Of a DNA stretch of 64,000 nt, positions 1 to 8,193 are shown piece after piece. The stretch is from the NCBI GenBank assembly GCA_036509255.1, contig DATCFY010000079.1, forward strand, positions 1-64,000, read 5' to 3'. A program made the translations under genes and the position numbers. Under the pieces are notes generated by a model. That model was not told the DNA's origin. It made no database searches and saw nothing but the letters and a program-made list of their open reading frames with translations. This DNA is from RYN-230 sp036509255 (GTDB lineage Bacteria; Actinomycetota; Actinomycetes; Streptosporangiales; Streptosporangiaceae). Every line of letters starts with the position of its first letter. Position 1 is the stretch's first letter.

Positions 1-270
1 GTAGGTGGGCACGCCGTCATAGGTGATCACGCACTCGCTCACCCACAGGTCGCCGCCGCCCCGGATCCGCAGGACAGTGAAGTGGCGTTCAGCCGGGTGC
101 CCGCCGCGCTGCGCCTGGATCTTTGACCGACCCCGGAAGCGTTCCCCGGACTGCGGGTAGTCCAGGATCGCATCTTCGGCGTAGATCGCGTGCTCGATCT
201 CGATGTCCCCGCTCTCGGAGGCCGCCCAGTGCTGCTCCAGGCGGGCCCGGGTCCTGGCGTCACGATCCAT
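1..270 (-). CDS. SnoaL-like / NTF2-fold protein, 3' end outside window
   Basis: From an ATG at 270 the minus-strand frame stays open for 90 codons to the window edge, so the C-terminus is missing. The visible part has an N-terminal helix with HWAASESGD, then IYAEDAILDYPQSGERFRG and the strand segments HFTVLRIRGGGDLWV and ECVITYDG. This order (helix, IYxxDAxxxYPQSGERF, beta sheet) is typical of small SnoaL-like/NTF2 cone-fold proteins, which include isomerases, hydratases and orphan proteins; fold members of this type are usually 120-140 residues. Substrate cannot be told. No ribosome-binding site stronger than GGTGAAC lies upstream. Confidence 0.7.
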   Translation of the reverse strand, partial: MDRDARTRARLEQHWAASESGDIEIEHAIYAEDAILDYPQSGERFRGRSKIQAQRGGHPAERHFTVLRIRGGGDLWVSECVITYDGVPTY

Positions 271-278
271 TGCGTTGT

Positions 279-494
279 TCACCTACGCCGCGCTAGCAGC
301 AGGGATCTCACTGCCGCCCGGATGTGATGATGCCTGATCGGGGTTCGGCCGCTGCTGGTCCTGCCGGGCTGGCCAGCGTCCCAGGGCAGGCCCGGGGGAT
401 GACTGCCGGCGGTGAGCGCCGGGACTACGCCGGTGCGCAGGCAGCTCTGGATGACGATCGCCATGACGATGAAGATCAAGTTTGATCCGTCCAT
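279..494 (-). CDS. Small hydrophobic-N-terminus protein, possibly frameshifted
   Basis: The ATG at 494 is preceded at seven bases by AAGGAAGG, a good ribosome-binding site, and the first 17 residues (MDGSNLIFIVMAIVIQS) resemble the single membrane segment of small actinobacterial membrane proteins. After that the 71-residue reading frame becomes low-complexity and Arg-rich, and no transmembrane residues follow. Another frame from about 440 onward is also open to 283 and reads as a polar tail. Inference: a genuine start for a short membrane protein whose distal part may be frameshifted or simply poorly conserved. Family not recognised. Confidence 0.35.
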   Translation of the reverse strand: MDGSNLIFIVMAIVIQSCLRTGVVPALTAGSHPPGLPWDAGQPGRTSSGRTPIRHHHIRAAVRSLLLARRR

Positions 495-1138
495 TTTGCT
501 TGCCTTCCTTTCGTGCGGTGCGCAGCCCGCAGCCAGTCCGGGGCAGGCTTGCCCGGCCGCCTGCGATGGCCACTGGAATCACGCGCTGCAGGCGGCCGCG
601 CACTGTTCCTCCCCGCGCCCGACGGACTGAAGACTGCTTCGCCATCAATGGTGGCAAGGTGGACAGACCCGCGGCCGTCCTGGAGACGGGTCACGGTTGG
701 TCCGGGCTCCTGGGTGTTTTCGTTCCCTGTTTGCCGCTGCCGTCACCTGTGGCGTCCACTGGCTGGCCGCTGAGCACGTGCGCAGCGGTACGGCCCTCGG
801 GTACACCCTCGTCGGCGTCCTCATCGCCGGGTTCGCGCTGCTCGCGGCCCGGACGGTCACCGGCCTGATCCATGGCACGTTCTGGCCGCGGGTTCCGAGG
901 GCCGATCACGCACGGAGCTGCTGCTCAGCTTCATCCGTCGGCACGCGCCCAGGCCGAGCCAGGTTGCATGATTACTCATGATTGTTCGTCTTGGGAGATA
1001 GGCCAGGCACCTCTACCCGAGCCTGAGCTGACCCAGGCAGCCAAAGGAAGACGTAAATGGCCGCTGAGCGTGGGTGTGGACCCTGGGCGGCGTCTCCCCG
1101 AGATGAGCTCAGTAGATGCTGCCACGGTGGATCACCAA
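495..1138. other. Gene-poor stretch between small ORF and endonuclease V
   Basis: No reading frame here has both a convincing start and family resemblance. A plus-strand frame from a TTG at 697 encodes a hydrophobic stretch (GYTLVGVLIAGFALLAARTV) followed by an Arg-rich tail; it could be the remnant of a two-helix membrane protein, but the tail after about 890 looks non-coding. Nothing else was seen. Confidence 0.4.
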
Positions 1139-1831
1139 TCATCCCCGGCGAGACGGCGCCGTCCAGCGGTCACCGCAGCTGAACTCGACTCGTCCGTCCC
1201 GGCGGTCCGCAGCGCCCCATCGATCTGGCGCGCCATTCGGAGCAAGCTGACCCACGGGCCCACCGAATCGGTATCCCTGGGCGGCCGGCAGGCCAGTCCG
1301 TGCCAGCGTGTCGACGCGGCGTATCGCGTCGGGCAGCCGATGCTGCCCCGTCATCCGCCGCACTAGGTCAGCTGCCTCAGTCCGGGGCATTCCGGCTGCC
1401 GTGACGAACAAGGGGCGCACAGAGGTTCCGCGCAGGACCGGTATGGCATGGGTAGCCGTGCGGAAGGCGGACTTGGCCACGCCGATCACCGGGACGCCGA
1501 ACTCAGCGTGCGCGTGCGCGCCGAGCCCGGGGCAGCCGCTGGGGTCGAGGTCGGCGTAGCCGTCGACTACCAGAAGGCTCAGCCCGCTGAGGCCGTGCAG
1601 GACCGCGCGCATGGGCGGGAGTTCACGCAGATAGAACTCACCAGGCTGGTAGGGCAGCACCTCTGCCACGGCCTCAGCGCGTTCATCCACTACCTCTGAG
1701 AAGCGGGCATCGGCGGCCACCACCGCTGCTGCTCGCGCACCTTGGGAACTGGGGTAGTGCACGTCCACAGCTACAAATGCGGGTCCGCCCTTTTCCATGT
1801 CCTGAGTGTGCCTGACCTGCGAGGCGGACAC
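1139..1831 (-). CDS. Endonuclease V-family protein
   Basis: Endonuclease V cleaves DNA (or RNA) near deoxyinosine/inosine and other deaminated bases. The 230-residue product shows the family order: AVDVHY with the first metal Asp (D23), the Y61-x-P-G wedge region, YLRELPP with catalytic Glu (E70), LLVVDGYADLDP with Asp (D90) and GVAKS (K120). The later Ser-x-Gly-His segment of the enterobacterial enzyme reads FVTAAGMPRTEAADLV, so that His is absent; related actinobacterial proteins may share this. LPDAIRRVDTLA is the usual C-terminus; the last about 45 residues look like an unconserved extension. GTG start at 1831, 12 bases after the HxlR stop; an ATG at 1798 is the alternative. Probably co-transcribed with the HxlR gene. 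Confidence 0.8.
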   Translation of the reverse strand: MSASQVRHTQDMEKGGPAFVAVDVHYPSSQGARAAAVVAADARFSEVVDERAEAVAEVLPYQPGEFYLRELPPMRAVLHGLSGLSLLVVDGYADLDPSGCPGLGAHAHAEFGVPVIGVAKSAFRTATHAIPVLRGTSVRPLFVTAAGMPRTEAADLVRRMTGQHRLPDAIRRVDTLARTGLPAAQGYRFGGPVGQLAPNGAPDRWGAADRRDGRVEFSCGDRWTAPSRRG

Positions 1832-1843
1832 TGCTTGGCCGGT

Positions 1844-2509
1844 CTAAACGGGCTGTACGACGGCGGCCATGGTGCTGATCAGTTGCCGGAATCGCTGGAC
1901 TGGGCCGGATTCGCCGGTGATATCGATGCCGTTGTCCGACCCGGCAAAGATGAAGGCGGTCAGGGCCTGGGTGGTCGCGCTGATCGTGACGTCGGCTGGT
2001 GCGGCCGGGGATTCCGCGGTGAGGGACCACAGGTGGCCGTCGCTTTCGACCAGGTAGTCCGCACCGTCGAGGCGGAAGTGCCAGCAGGCTGGTTCGTGGT
2101 CGTCGGTGGCGAGGTCGATGGCCTGGGTGGCGGCGCGGAGCAGATGCTCGGCGTGCAGTGGCTCGCCGTCCTGGGGCCAGCGCCAGGCGTGCCGTAGCCC
2201 CCACCAGTTGAGTGCGTCGATGACGGGTCCCAGATCGGCTCCGGCCGCTGTCAGGCGATACCAGACCTCCCGCCGGCCCGGCTCGCGGTCGGCGGTGACG
2301 ATCCCGGTGTCTTCGAGCTCGCGCAGGCGCTGGCTGAGGGTCTTGGGGGTGATCCCGCCGAGGCGGTCCATCAGGTCGGTGAACCTCTTGGCCCCGGTGA
2401 GAAGGTCGCGGATCACCAGCAGGCTCCACCGGTCGCCCACGCGTTCCAGGGCGCGGGCGACCAGGCAGAAGTGGTCGTAGGTGCGCACGTTTCTGATCAC
2501 GTCCTCCAT
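1844..2509 (-). CDS. HxlR-family winged-helix regulator with C-terminal extra domain
   Basis: Residues 10-105 are an HxlR/MarR-type winged helix: FCLVARALERVGDRWSLLVI, the RLGGITPKTLSQRL recognition region and VWYRLTAAG wing. The N-terminal Cys (C15) before the VARALE helix matches the HxlR position used for redox sensing in some members. Residues 125-221 form an additional alpha/beta domain, seen in several actinobacterial HxlR proteins and resembling SCP2-type lipid-binding domains (inference). It faces the membrane protein/hydrolase operon across a 71-bp region with perfect palindromes, so it is the likely repressor of both directions. Confidence 0.88.
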   Translation of the reverse strand: MEDVIRNVRTYDHFCLVARALERVGDRWSLLVIRDLLTGAKRFTDLMDRLGGITPKTLSQRLRELEDTGIVTADREPGRREVWYRLTAAGADLGPVIDALNWWGLRHAWRWPQDGEPLHAEHLLRAATQAIDLATDDHEPACWHFRLDGADYLVESDGHLWSLTAESPAAPADVTISATTQALTAFIFAGSDNGIDITGESGPVQRFRQLISTMAAVVQPV

Positions 2510-2516
2510 GATACTA

Positions 2517-2561
2517 GTTGACAGATACTATCTACATCCTACTATCTTATAGATAGTCAAC
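2517..2561. promoter_or_regulatory. Divergent promoter/operator of the HxlR gene and hydrolase operon
   Basis: This AT-rich block in otherwise GC-rich DNA contains GTTGAC at 2517-2522 and its inverted copy GTCAAC at 2556-2561. Between them lie AGATA-C-TATCT (2523-2533) and ACTATCT-TAT-AGATAGT (2541-2557, perfect 7-bp arms). TTGACA at 2518-2523 can serve as a plus-strand -35 box with -10 candidates near 2541-2548; TTGACT on the minus strand (2560-2555) mirrors it. The arrangement suits a dimeric HxlR repressor covering two back-to-back promoters. Confidence 0.65.
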
Positions 2562-2580
2562 TCGACCAGAGGAGAGTGTC

Positions 2581-3336
2581 ATGTACGACCCGCCTGGCTA
2601 TCTGTGGGCGATCACCATCGCCGGAATCATCGCGATCCCGGCCGCGACCTGCGTTGTGCTGTACGGCGGCGCGGTGCGCGCCGGCCTGGGCCGGACGCGT
2701 GCGGCGCTGCTCACCGGCGGCGCTGCCGTCGTGCTCGGCGGCTGGTTCACCGCCAGCGCGGTGATCGCGGGTCACGGCTGGTACCACGCGCGGCTCGGCC
2801 ACGGGGTGCCGTGGATGCCGGTCGCGGTGGCCGGCTTCTTTGGCGCGCTGCTGGCGCTGCGCCGGATCCCGGTGGTGGCGCGCGCCCTAGCGGCGCCGGG
2901 CATGGTGGCCCGCCTGGAGCTCCCGCATTCGTTCCGGGCGGCCGGGGGGACGGCCTTCCTGGCCACCATGGCCCTCGGCCATCTGCCCGCGCTGTTCGCC
3001 CTGCCCGCGGGCCTGGGCGACATCGCCGCCGGTATCGCTGCGCCGCTGGTCGCGCGCAGGCTCGCGCAGGGCGGGGGCCGCCGCGCCGCCCTGTGGTTCA
3101 ACGCGTTCGGCATGACCGATCTGGTCGTGGCCCTGACCCTCGGGGCCCTCACCGGATTCCAGCTGCTCAACGTGACGCCGTCCGGGGCGCCGATCAGCGA
3201 GCTCCCGCTCGCGCTGATCCCGACAGCCGTCGTTCCGCTGCTGTTCGCCCTGCACATCACGTCGGTGTCCGCGCTCGTAAGGGCTCCGCGAACACCGCGG
3301 CAAGCCGCCGCCCCGCTCACTGCCGCCGTGAGATAG
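2581..3336 (+). CDS. Integral membrane protein of unknown function
   Basis: A 251-residue very hydrophobic protein with about seven predicted membrane helices (for example AITIAGIIAIPAATCVVLYG, ALLTGGAAVVLGGWFTASAV, WMPVAVAGFFGALLAL, ALFALPAGLGDIAAGIAAPL and ALIPTAVVPLLFALHITSV). The WFNAFGMTDLVVALTLGALTG segment is a conserved-looking signature, but I do not recognise a named family. AGAGGAG lies five bases before the ATG. It is the first gene of a two-gene operon: the next start follows the stop by 11 bases. Its divergence from an HxlR gene suggests induction by a small molecule or redox signal. Confidence 0.75.
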   Translation: MYDPPGYLWAITIAGIIAIPAATCVVLYGGAVRAGLGRTRAALLTGGAAVVLGGWFTASAVIAGHGWYHARLGHGVPWMPVAVAGFFGALLALRRIPVVARALAAPGMVARLELPHSFRAAGGTAFLATMALGHLPALFALPAGLGDIAAGIAAPLVARRLAQGGGRRAALWFNAFGMTDLVVALTLGALTGFQLLNVTPSGAPISELPLALIPTAVVPLLFALHITSVSALVRAPRTPRQAAAPLTAAVR

Positions 3337-3347
3337 AGGAGAAGAGA

Positions 3348-5015
3348 ATGCAGCTAGAGATCGATGCGCTCAAGGAGGCGGCGGCCTGGCCGGGCGCCGA
3401 CCGGCGCACCCTAGTCGTGCTCGCGAGCCAGCTCATGACCGCCGAGCGCCACCAGGAGGGCTTCGACTATTTCGCTGGCCGCTCGGACGCCGCGCCCGCC
3501 GACGCGCTGTCACTGGCGCTCGCCGGAGCCCTCGAGTCCCGCCTCGACGGCCGGACCCGGGAGGCGATCGCCAAGCTGGACGCGGCCACCGGCCTCGATC
3601 TCGGGCTGCCGCACTACTTCAGGGGAACCTCGCTGGCCCGGCTCCCCGGCTGCGCGGGCCGCGCGGAGACCGTCGCCGCCGACCTCGAGTTCGTGCTCGC
3701 GGTCAAGGACCAGTTTCCGCCTGGCCTGCTGAGGGCCGCATACGAGGGGCTATCCCATGCGTACGAAATCCTCGGCCGGACGCAGGAAGCGGAGGCGGCC
3801 CGGGGCCAGTCCGGGCGGCTGATCACCGACTACTGGGTGACCGCCGACGACGGGTTCCGGTTCGTTCCTCGCAAGTTCGCCGAACTCGCGCCCGGCGTGC
3901 ACGTCGCCCAGGGATACGACTTCTCCGACCTCGCCTTCGTCGTCACCGCCGACGGGATCGTCGTCATCGACGCCGCCACCACTCCTGAGCACGCGGCCGC
4001 GGCCCTGCGTGCCCTCCGCGAGATCACCGAGCGGCCGATCACCCACGTCATCCTGACCCACGCGCACTTCGACCACGTCGGAGGACTCGACGCCCTCACG
4101 ACGGACGGCGCCACCGTGATCGCGCAAGCGAACTTCCCCGGCGAACTACGAAACCAGAACTCCGGCCCGGCGCCCTTCCGGTACCTCCTGCCCGGCGGCC
4201 GCAGCCATCGCATCCAGGTCGCAGTGGACCATCTCGTGAGCAAGCCCGAGACACTGGCCATCGGCGGAGTCGAGTTCGTGCTCATCCCTATCGCCGGAGG
4301 CGAAACCCACGACGGCCTGATCATCCACCTCCCCGACCGGGAAGTCGTGTTCACCGGCGACATGAGCATGCCCTACCTCGGCGCCCCGTTCTTCGCCGAA
4401 GGCTCCGCCGAGGGCCTGTTCGCGGCAATGGAGACCGTCATGGCGCTGCACCCGCGGCAGCTGATCCACGGGCACGCCGGGCTCACCGAGGCGTACACCA
4501 TCGAGGCCTTCCCCGGGCTGCTCGCAGCCCTCCGCGACCTGGACGATACCGTGCGGGCCGCTATCACCAGCGGGCTGACGCTCGCCGAGATCCTGCATCT
4601 CAACCATCTGCCGCAGGTACTGAAGGACCACCCCTCTGCGGTCATCCCCTATCTGGTGACCCGCGATCACTTCATCCAGCGCGTCCACCGCCAGCGGACC
4701 GGATACTGGCACCCCGGAGGGGAGGGCGTCGAGCACTTCACGCCAGCCGAACTGGCCGCCGCCGCAGATCTGCTCGGCGGCGGAACCGCAACCGCCTTCC
4801 GCGCCGCGGGCGCCGAGCTCACCCGGCGCGGCGAGCACGCGCTCGCGCTGCGGATCATCGACCTGGGACTGCTCAGCCACCCCGGCACCCCCGGGCTTCT
4901 CGACCTGCGGCAGGGCATCCTGCAGCGGCTCGTCGAACGCCACCAGCTGCTCGACCCGTTCAAGTTCGCCTACTACGCCGGCCTCACCGATCTGGAGCTG
5001 GCACCTCCCGGCTGA
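3348..5015 (+). CDS. Metallo-beta-lactamase-fold hydrolase (alkylsulfatase-like)
   Basis: The ATG at 3348 follows AGAGGAGAAGAG, giving 555 residues. Residues 1-165 are helical and TPR-like. The MBL domain begins near 180; THAHFDHVGG at about 236-245 is the HxHxDH dinuclear metal motif, GGETHD near 322 and FTGDM near 335 supply further ligands, and HGHAG lies near 373. The C-terminal 150 residues are helical, as in alkylsulfatase-type dimerisation regions. The family hydrolyses sulfate esters, lactones or related bonds; the substrate is not evident. It is translationally close to the upstream membrane protein, suggesting a transport/degradation pair under the divergent HxlR regulator. Confidence 0.85.
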   Translation: MQLEIDALKEAAAWPGADRRTLVVLASQLMTAERHQEGFDYFAGRSDAAPADALSLALAGALESRLDGRTREAIAKLDAATGLDLGLPHYFRGTSLARLPGCAGRAETVAADLEFVLAVKDQFPPGLLRAAYEGLSHAYEILGRTQEAEAARGQSGRLITDYWVTADDGFRFVPRKFAELAPGVHVAQGYDFSDLAFVVTADGIVVIDAATTPEHAAAALRALREITERPITHVILTHAHFDHVGGLDALTTDGATVIAQANFPGELRNQNSGPAPFRYLLPGGRSHRIQVAVDHLVSKPETLAIGGVEFVLIPIAGGETHDGLIIHLPDREVVFTGDMSMPYLGAPFFAEGSAEGLFAAMETVMALHPRQLIHGHAGLTEAYTIEAFPGLLAALRDLDDTVRAAITSGLTLAEILHLNHLPQVLKDHPSAVIPYLVTRDHFIQRVHRQRTGYWHPGGEGVEHFTPAELAAAADLLGGGTATAFRAAGAELTRRGEHALALRIIDLGLLSHPGTPGLLDLRQGILQRLVERHQLLDPFKFAYYAGLTDLELAPPG

Positions 5016-5194
5016 TCTCCGGGCCGCCTGCCCCGGCGGCACCTCGACATCGCCGGGGCTGGAAGACGTGCAATCCGGGAGGCCGGCAAGGCCAGCCCGA
5101 AAGCGAAGCGAGGCCCAATCCGTCAGCCGGAGACCGGCCGCCGTTCCGGCGGACAGGATCGGGTGCCGGCCGCCGACGGGTGGCCCGGGCACTT

Positions 5195-5594
5195 TCACGA
5201 GCGGGGATGCCCGGCCAGCGGTAGTTCTCCAGTGCAGTACAGGTAGAGCCATGGTGCGGCGCGACGCTCGGCGTACTTCTCGTTGACCCTTTCCTGCACC
5301 GCATCCGAGCAATTGATCCCTTCCAGCGTCAGGTGCCCGACCGAACCGGGGGCGGCCCAACCGGCGAAGCGGTGGATGGCTCCCGATACGCCATGACTGA
5401 TACGGGACGACCGGCATGAACTTACCTGCGCTCTCCAGCATGAGCGTCGTCAATCCGGCCACCGTGCGGGCACGCGCGCTCCGTGTCTTCACGGCCGAGA
5501 TGCCTCCGCCGCTGCTGCGCGACGCCGGCCGCCCGGATGGCGGCCGGTGACAGCGAGCCGTCAGGGTCGCGAACCTGGCCGCAAATGCACCCAC
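5195..5594 (-). pseudogene. Broken gene of unknown family
   Basis: Read on the minus strand, the frame from about 5420 to the stop at 5195 looks protein-coding (GAIHRFAGWAAPGSVGHLTL, then CSDAVQERVNEKYAERRAAP and WLYLYCTGELPLAGH) but has no start codon. The preceding minus-strand stretch (5594 to about 5400) looks coding in a different frame (VAGLTTLMLESAGKFMPVVP). Joining them needs one frameshift near 5390-5410. Third positions are G/C rich as in neighbouring genes. This suggests a decayed or misassembled gene of about 130 codons. I do not recognise the family. Confidence 0.35.
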
Positions 5595-5604
5595 GTTCCG
5601 GCCC

Positions 5605-6873
5605 TCAGCCAGGCTGCGACGGGCCGGCCGTGTCTCGCTCTGCCGGCGGGGAGAGCGGCGCGGTGAACCGGGCCAGGACGAATCCCGCGGCGATGAGGAT
5701 GCCCGCGATCGTGATGCTGTGCAGGACCCCGACCTGGTCAGCGAGGAAGCCGACCGCTGGCGGCCCAGCCAGGAAGGCCAGGTAGCCGATGGAGGCGGCG
5801 GTGCTCACCCGGGGAGCGGCGTACCGGGGATCGTCGGCGGCGGCACTGAGCCCGACCGGGAAGCCCAGCGACGTCCCCAGCCCCATCAGCACGGCGCCAG
5901 CCAGTGCGACCGGCAGCACCCCGCCGAACACGATCATGAGCAGGCCAGTGAGGGCGGTGGCCGCGCAGACTCGCAGCACCCGGACCCGCCCGTAGCGGTC
6001 GATGAGCCCGGGGCCGAACCAGCGGCCCGCGGTCATCGCGGCCAGGAAGAGGGCGAAGGTCAGCGTGCCCAGGGTGGCCATGGTGTGGTATCCGTCGATG
6101 ACCCCCAGGCTCAGCCAGTCGTTCCCGGTTCCCTCGGTGAAAGCCATGCAGAGCACGAACAGGCCGATGAGCAGGGTCCGGGGATCGGTCCACGCCGCGA
6201 GCGCGCGGCGCCGGGGCGTTCCCGGGTCCGGGCGGCCGGCGTCCAGGTGGTCGGCGGTGCGATCGGTGGGCAGGAAGCGGCGGGCCGAGATGGGCACGGC
6301 CACGGCGATGACTAGCGCGGCCGCGGTCAGGTGAGCGGTGACCGGCACATGGAGGGCGACCATCACCGCGCCGACACCGGCGCCCGCGACCGTGCCGATG
6401 CTCCACCCGGCATGGAATTTCGGCAGGATCGCCCGGCCCAGCTCGCGCTCGACCGCGGCACCCTGCACGTTCATCGCCACGTCCCAGGCGCCGTTGCCGA
6501 AGCCGAACACGAACAGCCCGGCCGCCACCTCCGGGATGCCTCCCGGGCCCAGCCGGCAGCCAGCCGCGACCACGATCAGGCCAGCGGCCGCCGCCCACGA
6601 CATCACGACGACCGTGCGGATGGTCCCGAGCCAGCTGATGAGCAGCCCGGACAGGGGCGTCCCGAGGGCGGATCCGACCGCCGTGCTCAGCAGGACCAGA
6701 CCCAGGATCCCGGGGCCAACCCCGAGTTCCGCGCGGACTTGGGGGATCCGGGAGGCCCAGCTGGCGTAGATGAATCCCGCCCCGAAGAAGACGGCGTAGA
6801 CCGCGTTCCTCGCCTTGCGGACTGGGATGTCTTCACCGACAGGGACGCTCGGAGGGCTGCCGGTGACCCTCAT
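5605..6873 (-). CDS. MFS transporter, YbjJ-like
   Basis: Start chosen at the ATG at 6873 (MRVTGS), which gives 422 residues and about 12 membrane helices; an upstream in-frame ATG adds only a charged non-conserved leader. The first half holds AVFFGAGFIYASWASRIPQV, LSTAVGSALGTPLSGLL and FGFGNGAWDVAMNVQG; a cytoplasmic Arg/Pro-rich loop near 195-225 separates it from the second half. The SRIPQVRAELG and DVAMNVQG signatures fit the YbjJ-like branch of the major facilitator superfamily, whose substrates are mostly unknown (drug or small-metabolite efflux is inferred). Stand-alone gene with no clear operon partner. Confidence 0.85.
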   Translation of the reverse strand: MRVTGSPPSVPVGEDIPVRKARNAVYAVFFGAGFIYASWASRIPQVRAELGVGPGILGLVLLSTAVGSALGTPLSGLLISWLGTIRTVVVMSWAAAAGLIVVAAGCRLGPGGIPEVAAGLFVFGFGNGAWDVAMNVQGAAVERELGRAILPKFHAGWSIGTVAGAGVGAVMVALHVPVTAHLTAAALVIAVAVPISARRFLPTDRTADHLDAGRPDPGTPRRRALAAWTDPRTLLIGLFVLCMAFTEGTGNDWLSLGVIDGYHTMATLGTLTFALFLAAMTAGRWFGPGLIDRYGRVRVLRVCAATALTGLLMIVFGGVLPVALAGAVLMGLGTSLGFPVGLSAAADDPRYAAPRVSTAASIGYLAFLAGPPAVGFLADQVGVLHSITIAGILIAAGFVLARFTAPLSPPAERDTAGPSQPG

Positions 6874-7018
6874 GAAGTGCGGGTCCGGGCCGGCCCGGAC
6901 GCACGGGTGGACGCGACGGCAGTAGCGGGGAACGGCCGGGCGCACTGATAGCCGGGCCGGGAATCCATATCCGCAAGTCTCGCATAACGCCTACCGGGCG
7001 TGGTGCAGGCTAGGTGCG

Positions 7019-7528
7019 GTGAGCATCCCGTTTCCCGAGCCCACCGCCCCGGTAGCAGCACGCGCCGCGGTCTTCCTCGGCTACCTCGACTACTTCCGCT
7101 CCCGGCTGGTCAGCAAGCTGGAGGCGCTGCCCAGCGGCGAATCGTGCCGCAGCCGGTTGCCTTCCGGCTGGACACCCCTGGAGTTGCTGAAGCACCTCAC
7201 TTTTGTGGAGATGCGGTGGCTCGAATGGGGCTTCGAGGGCCGCGATGTCCCGGATCCCTGGGCCGACAGCCGGGATGGCCGCTGGTACGTGGCGCCGGAG
7301 GAGACGCTCGCCGGGCTGGTCGCGGCCCTGGACGCTCAGGCCGCACGCACCCGGGCCATCGTGAACGCCCACGACCTGGCTGACGTCGGCCAGCCCGGTG
7401 AACGATGGGACGGCGCCGACCCGCCATCACTGGAGCGGATCCTGTTCCACCTGGTGCAGGAGTACGCCCGTCACCTCGGTCATCTGGACATCGCCAGCGA
7501 GCTCGCCGGCGGCCCGCGCGGGGAGTAG
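7019..7528 (+). CDS. DinB-like DUF664 protein
   Basis: 169 residues of the DinB/YfiT four-helix-bundle superfamily. The metal-binding histidines are visible as LLKHLTFVEMRW near residues 58-69 and EYARHLGHLDIA near 145-156. The DUF664 branch in actinobacteria is thought to include mycothiol- or bacillithiol-dependent S-transferases; the substrate is unknown. GTG start at 7019 agrees with the conserved N-terminal helix (AVFLGYLDYFRSRL). It lies divergent from the MFS gene with about 145 bp between them. Second, third, fourth and fifth DinB/MDMPI-fold genes lie at 9208, 10202, 10995 and 21229. Confidence 0.85.
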   Translation: MSIPFPEPTAPVAARAAVFLGYLDYFRSRLVSKLEALPSGESCRSRLPSGWTPLELLKHLTFVEMRWLEWGFEGRDVPDPWADSRDGRWYVAPEETLAGLVAALDAQAARTRAIVNAHDLADVGQPGERWDGADPPSLERILFHLVQEYARHLGHLDIASELAGGPRGE

Positions 7529-7534
7529 GTCCTC

Positions 7535-7960
7535 TCAACCGGGATGGCCGGGCTGTCCTGCCCGCCAGGAGCGCCGCCCGGTTTCCTGCTCGAACACGGG
7601 GCGGATGTCAGCGGTGTCGTAGACGATCCGCAGGGTCCCGATGCGGCCATCGGGACTCAGTTCCAGCACGTCGACCACGTCGAAGGGTGCCCGCCGGCCG
7701 CTGGGCAGCTGCCAGTCGAAGTGGAACCAGATGCTGACCAGCGGCGTCCCGGCGGTGTCCTCCCCCTGCGTCACTCCGCGGAGGGTCAGGCGCGATTCTG
7801 CCGTATCGCCGAACAAGGCCGGGAAGAACTCGCGGGCCGGGACCGGGCCGTACAGCGGCGAGTGGACCAGCGCGCCGTCGCTGAACAGGGTCAGCATTGT
7901 CGCCAGGTCAGCGCGGCCGAGCGCGCCCAGGTAGGCCTCAGCCAGCTCGTGCGGACTCAT
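7535..7960 (-). CDS. SnoaL-like nuclear transport factor 2 family protein
   Basis: 141 residues with the cone-fold pattern: N-terminal helix ELAEAYLGALGRADLATMLT, LFSDGALVHSPLYGPVPARE, then beta strands LTLRGVTQGE, LVSIWFHFDWQL, FDVVDVLELSPDGRIGTLRI. This matches the SnoaL-like/ketosteroid-isomerase superfamily, in which many members are orphan enzymes or ligand binders. The ATG at 7960 follows AGGAGAG. The gene converges on the upstream DinB gene with only 6 bases between stops, so the two mRNAs probably overlap at their 3' ends. Confidence 0.78.
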   Translation of the reverse strand: MSPHELAEAYLGALGRADLATMLTLFSDGALVHSPLYGPVPAREFFPALFGDTAESRLTLRGVTQGEDTAGTPLVSIWFHFDWQLPSGRRAPFDVVDVLELSPDGRIGTLRIVYDTADIRPVFEQETGRRSWRAGQPGHPG

Positions 7961-8121
7961 ATGCTCTCCTCTCCGCGATGACCATCATGGCTGCCGCCTC
8001 CGCCGGCTGCCCAGGCGGCCTCGCTGTGCCCTGCAGGCAACGCAGATGCCAACGTGACGGCAACCTTGGCGGGTGACTTCAAGATGTGGTGGGAAAATCC
8101 GCCGTCCGGCTCGGATGCTAT

Positions 8122-8165
8122 TCCTGCGGGGAAAGTAGTCCGGTCCTGCGGGAAAAGTAGTCCGG
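8122..8165. repeat. 22-bp tandem direct repeat, two copies
   Basis: Two adjacent 22-bp copies (8122-8143 and 8144-8165) share the core GCGGG[G/A]AAAGTAGTCCGG with one mismatch. Partial copies flank them: GTGGGAAAATCC at 8089-8100 with GTCCGG at 8104-8109, and GGGATAGTCCGG at 8175-8186. The block sits in the 233-bp gap between two minus-strand genes. Function unknown: a multi-site protein-binding region or a relic of a transposon end with internal repeats. Confidence 0.7.
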
Positions 8166-8193
8166 GACGAATCTGGGATAGTCCGGAACCATT

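Noticed and set aside
697..981. Possible membrane protein from TTG 697
   Set aside because: Only one hydrophobic stretch; the tail after it looks non-coding and no ribosome-binding site is present.
4146..5594. A 482-codon open minus-strand frame across the MBL hydrolase gene
   Set aside because: Its composition is the antisense shadow of the real plus-strand gene, which has all family motifs; only the 5195-5594 end carries any possible independent coding signal.
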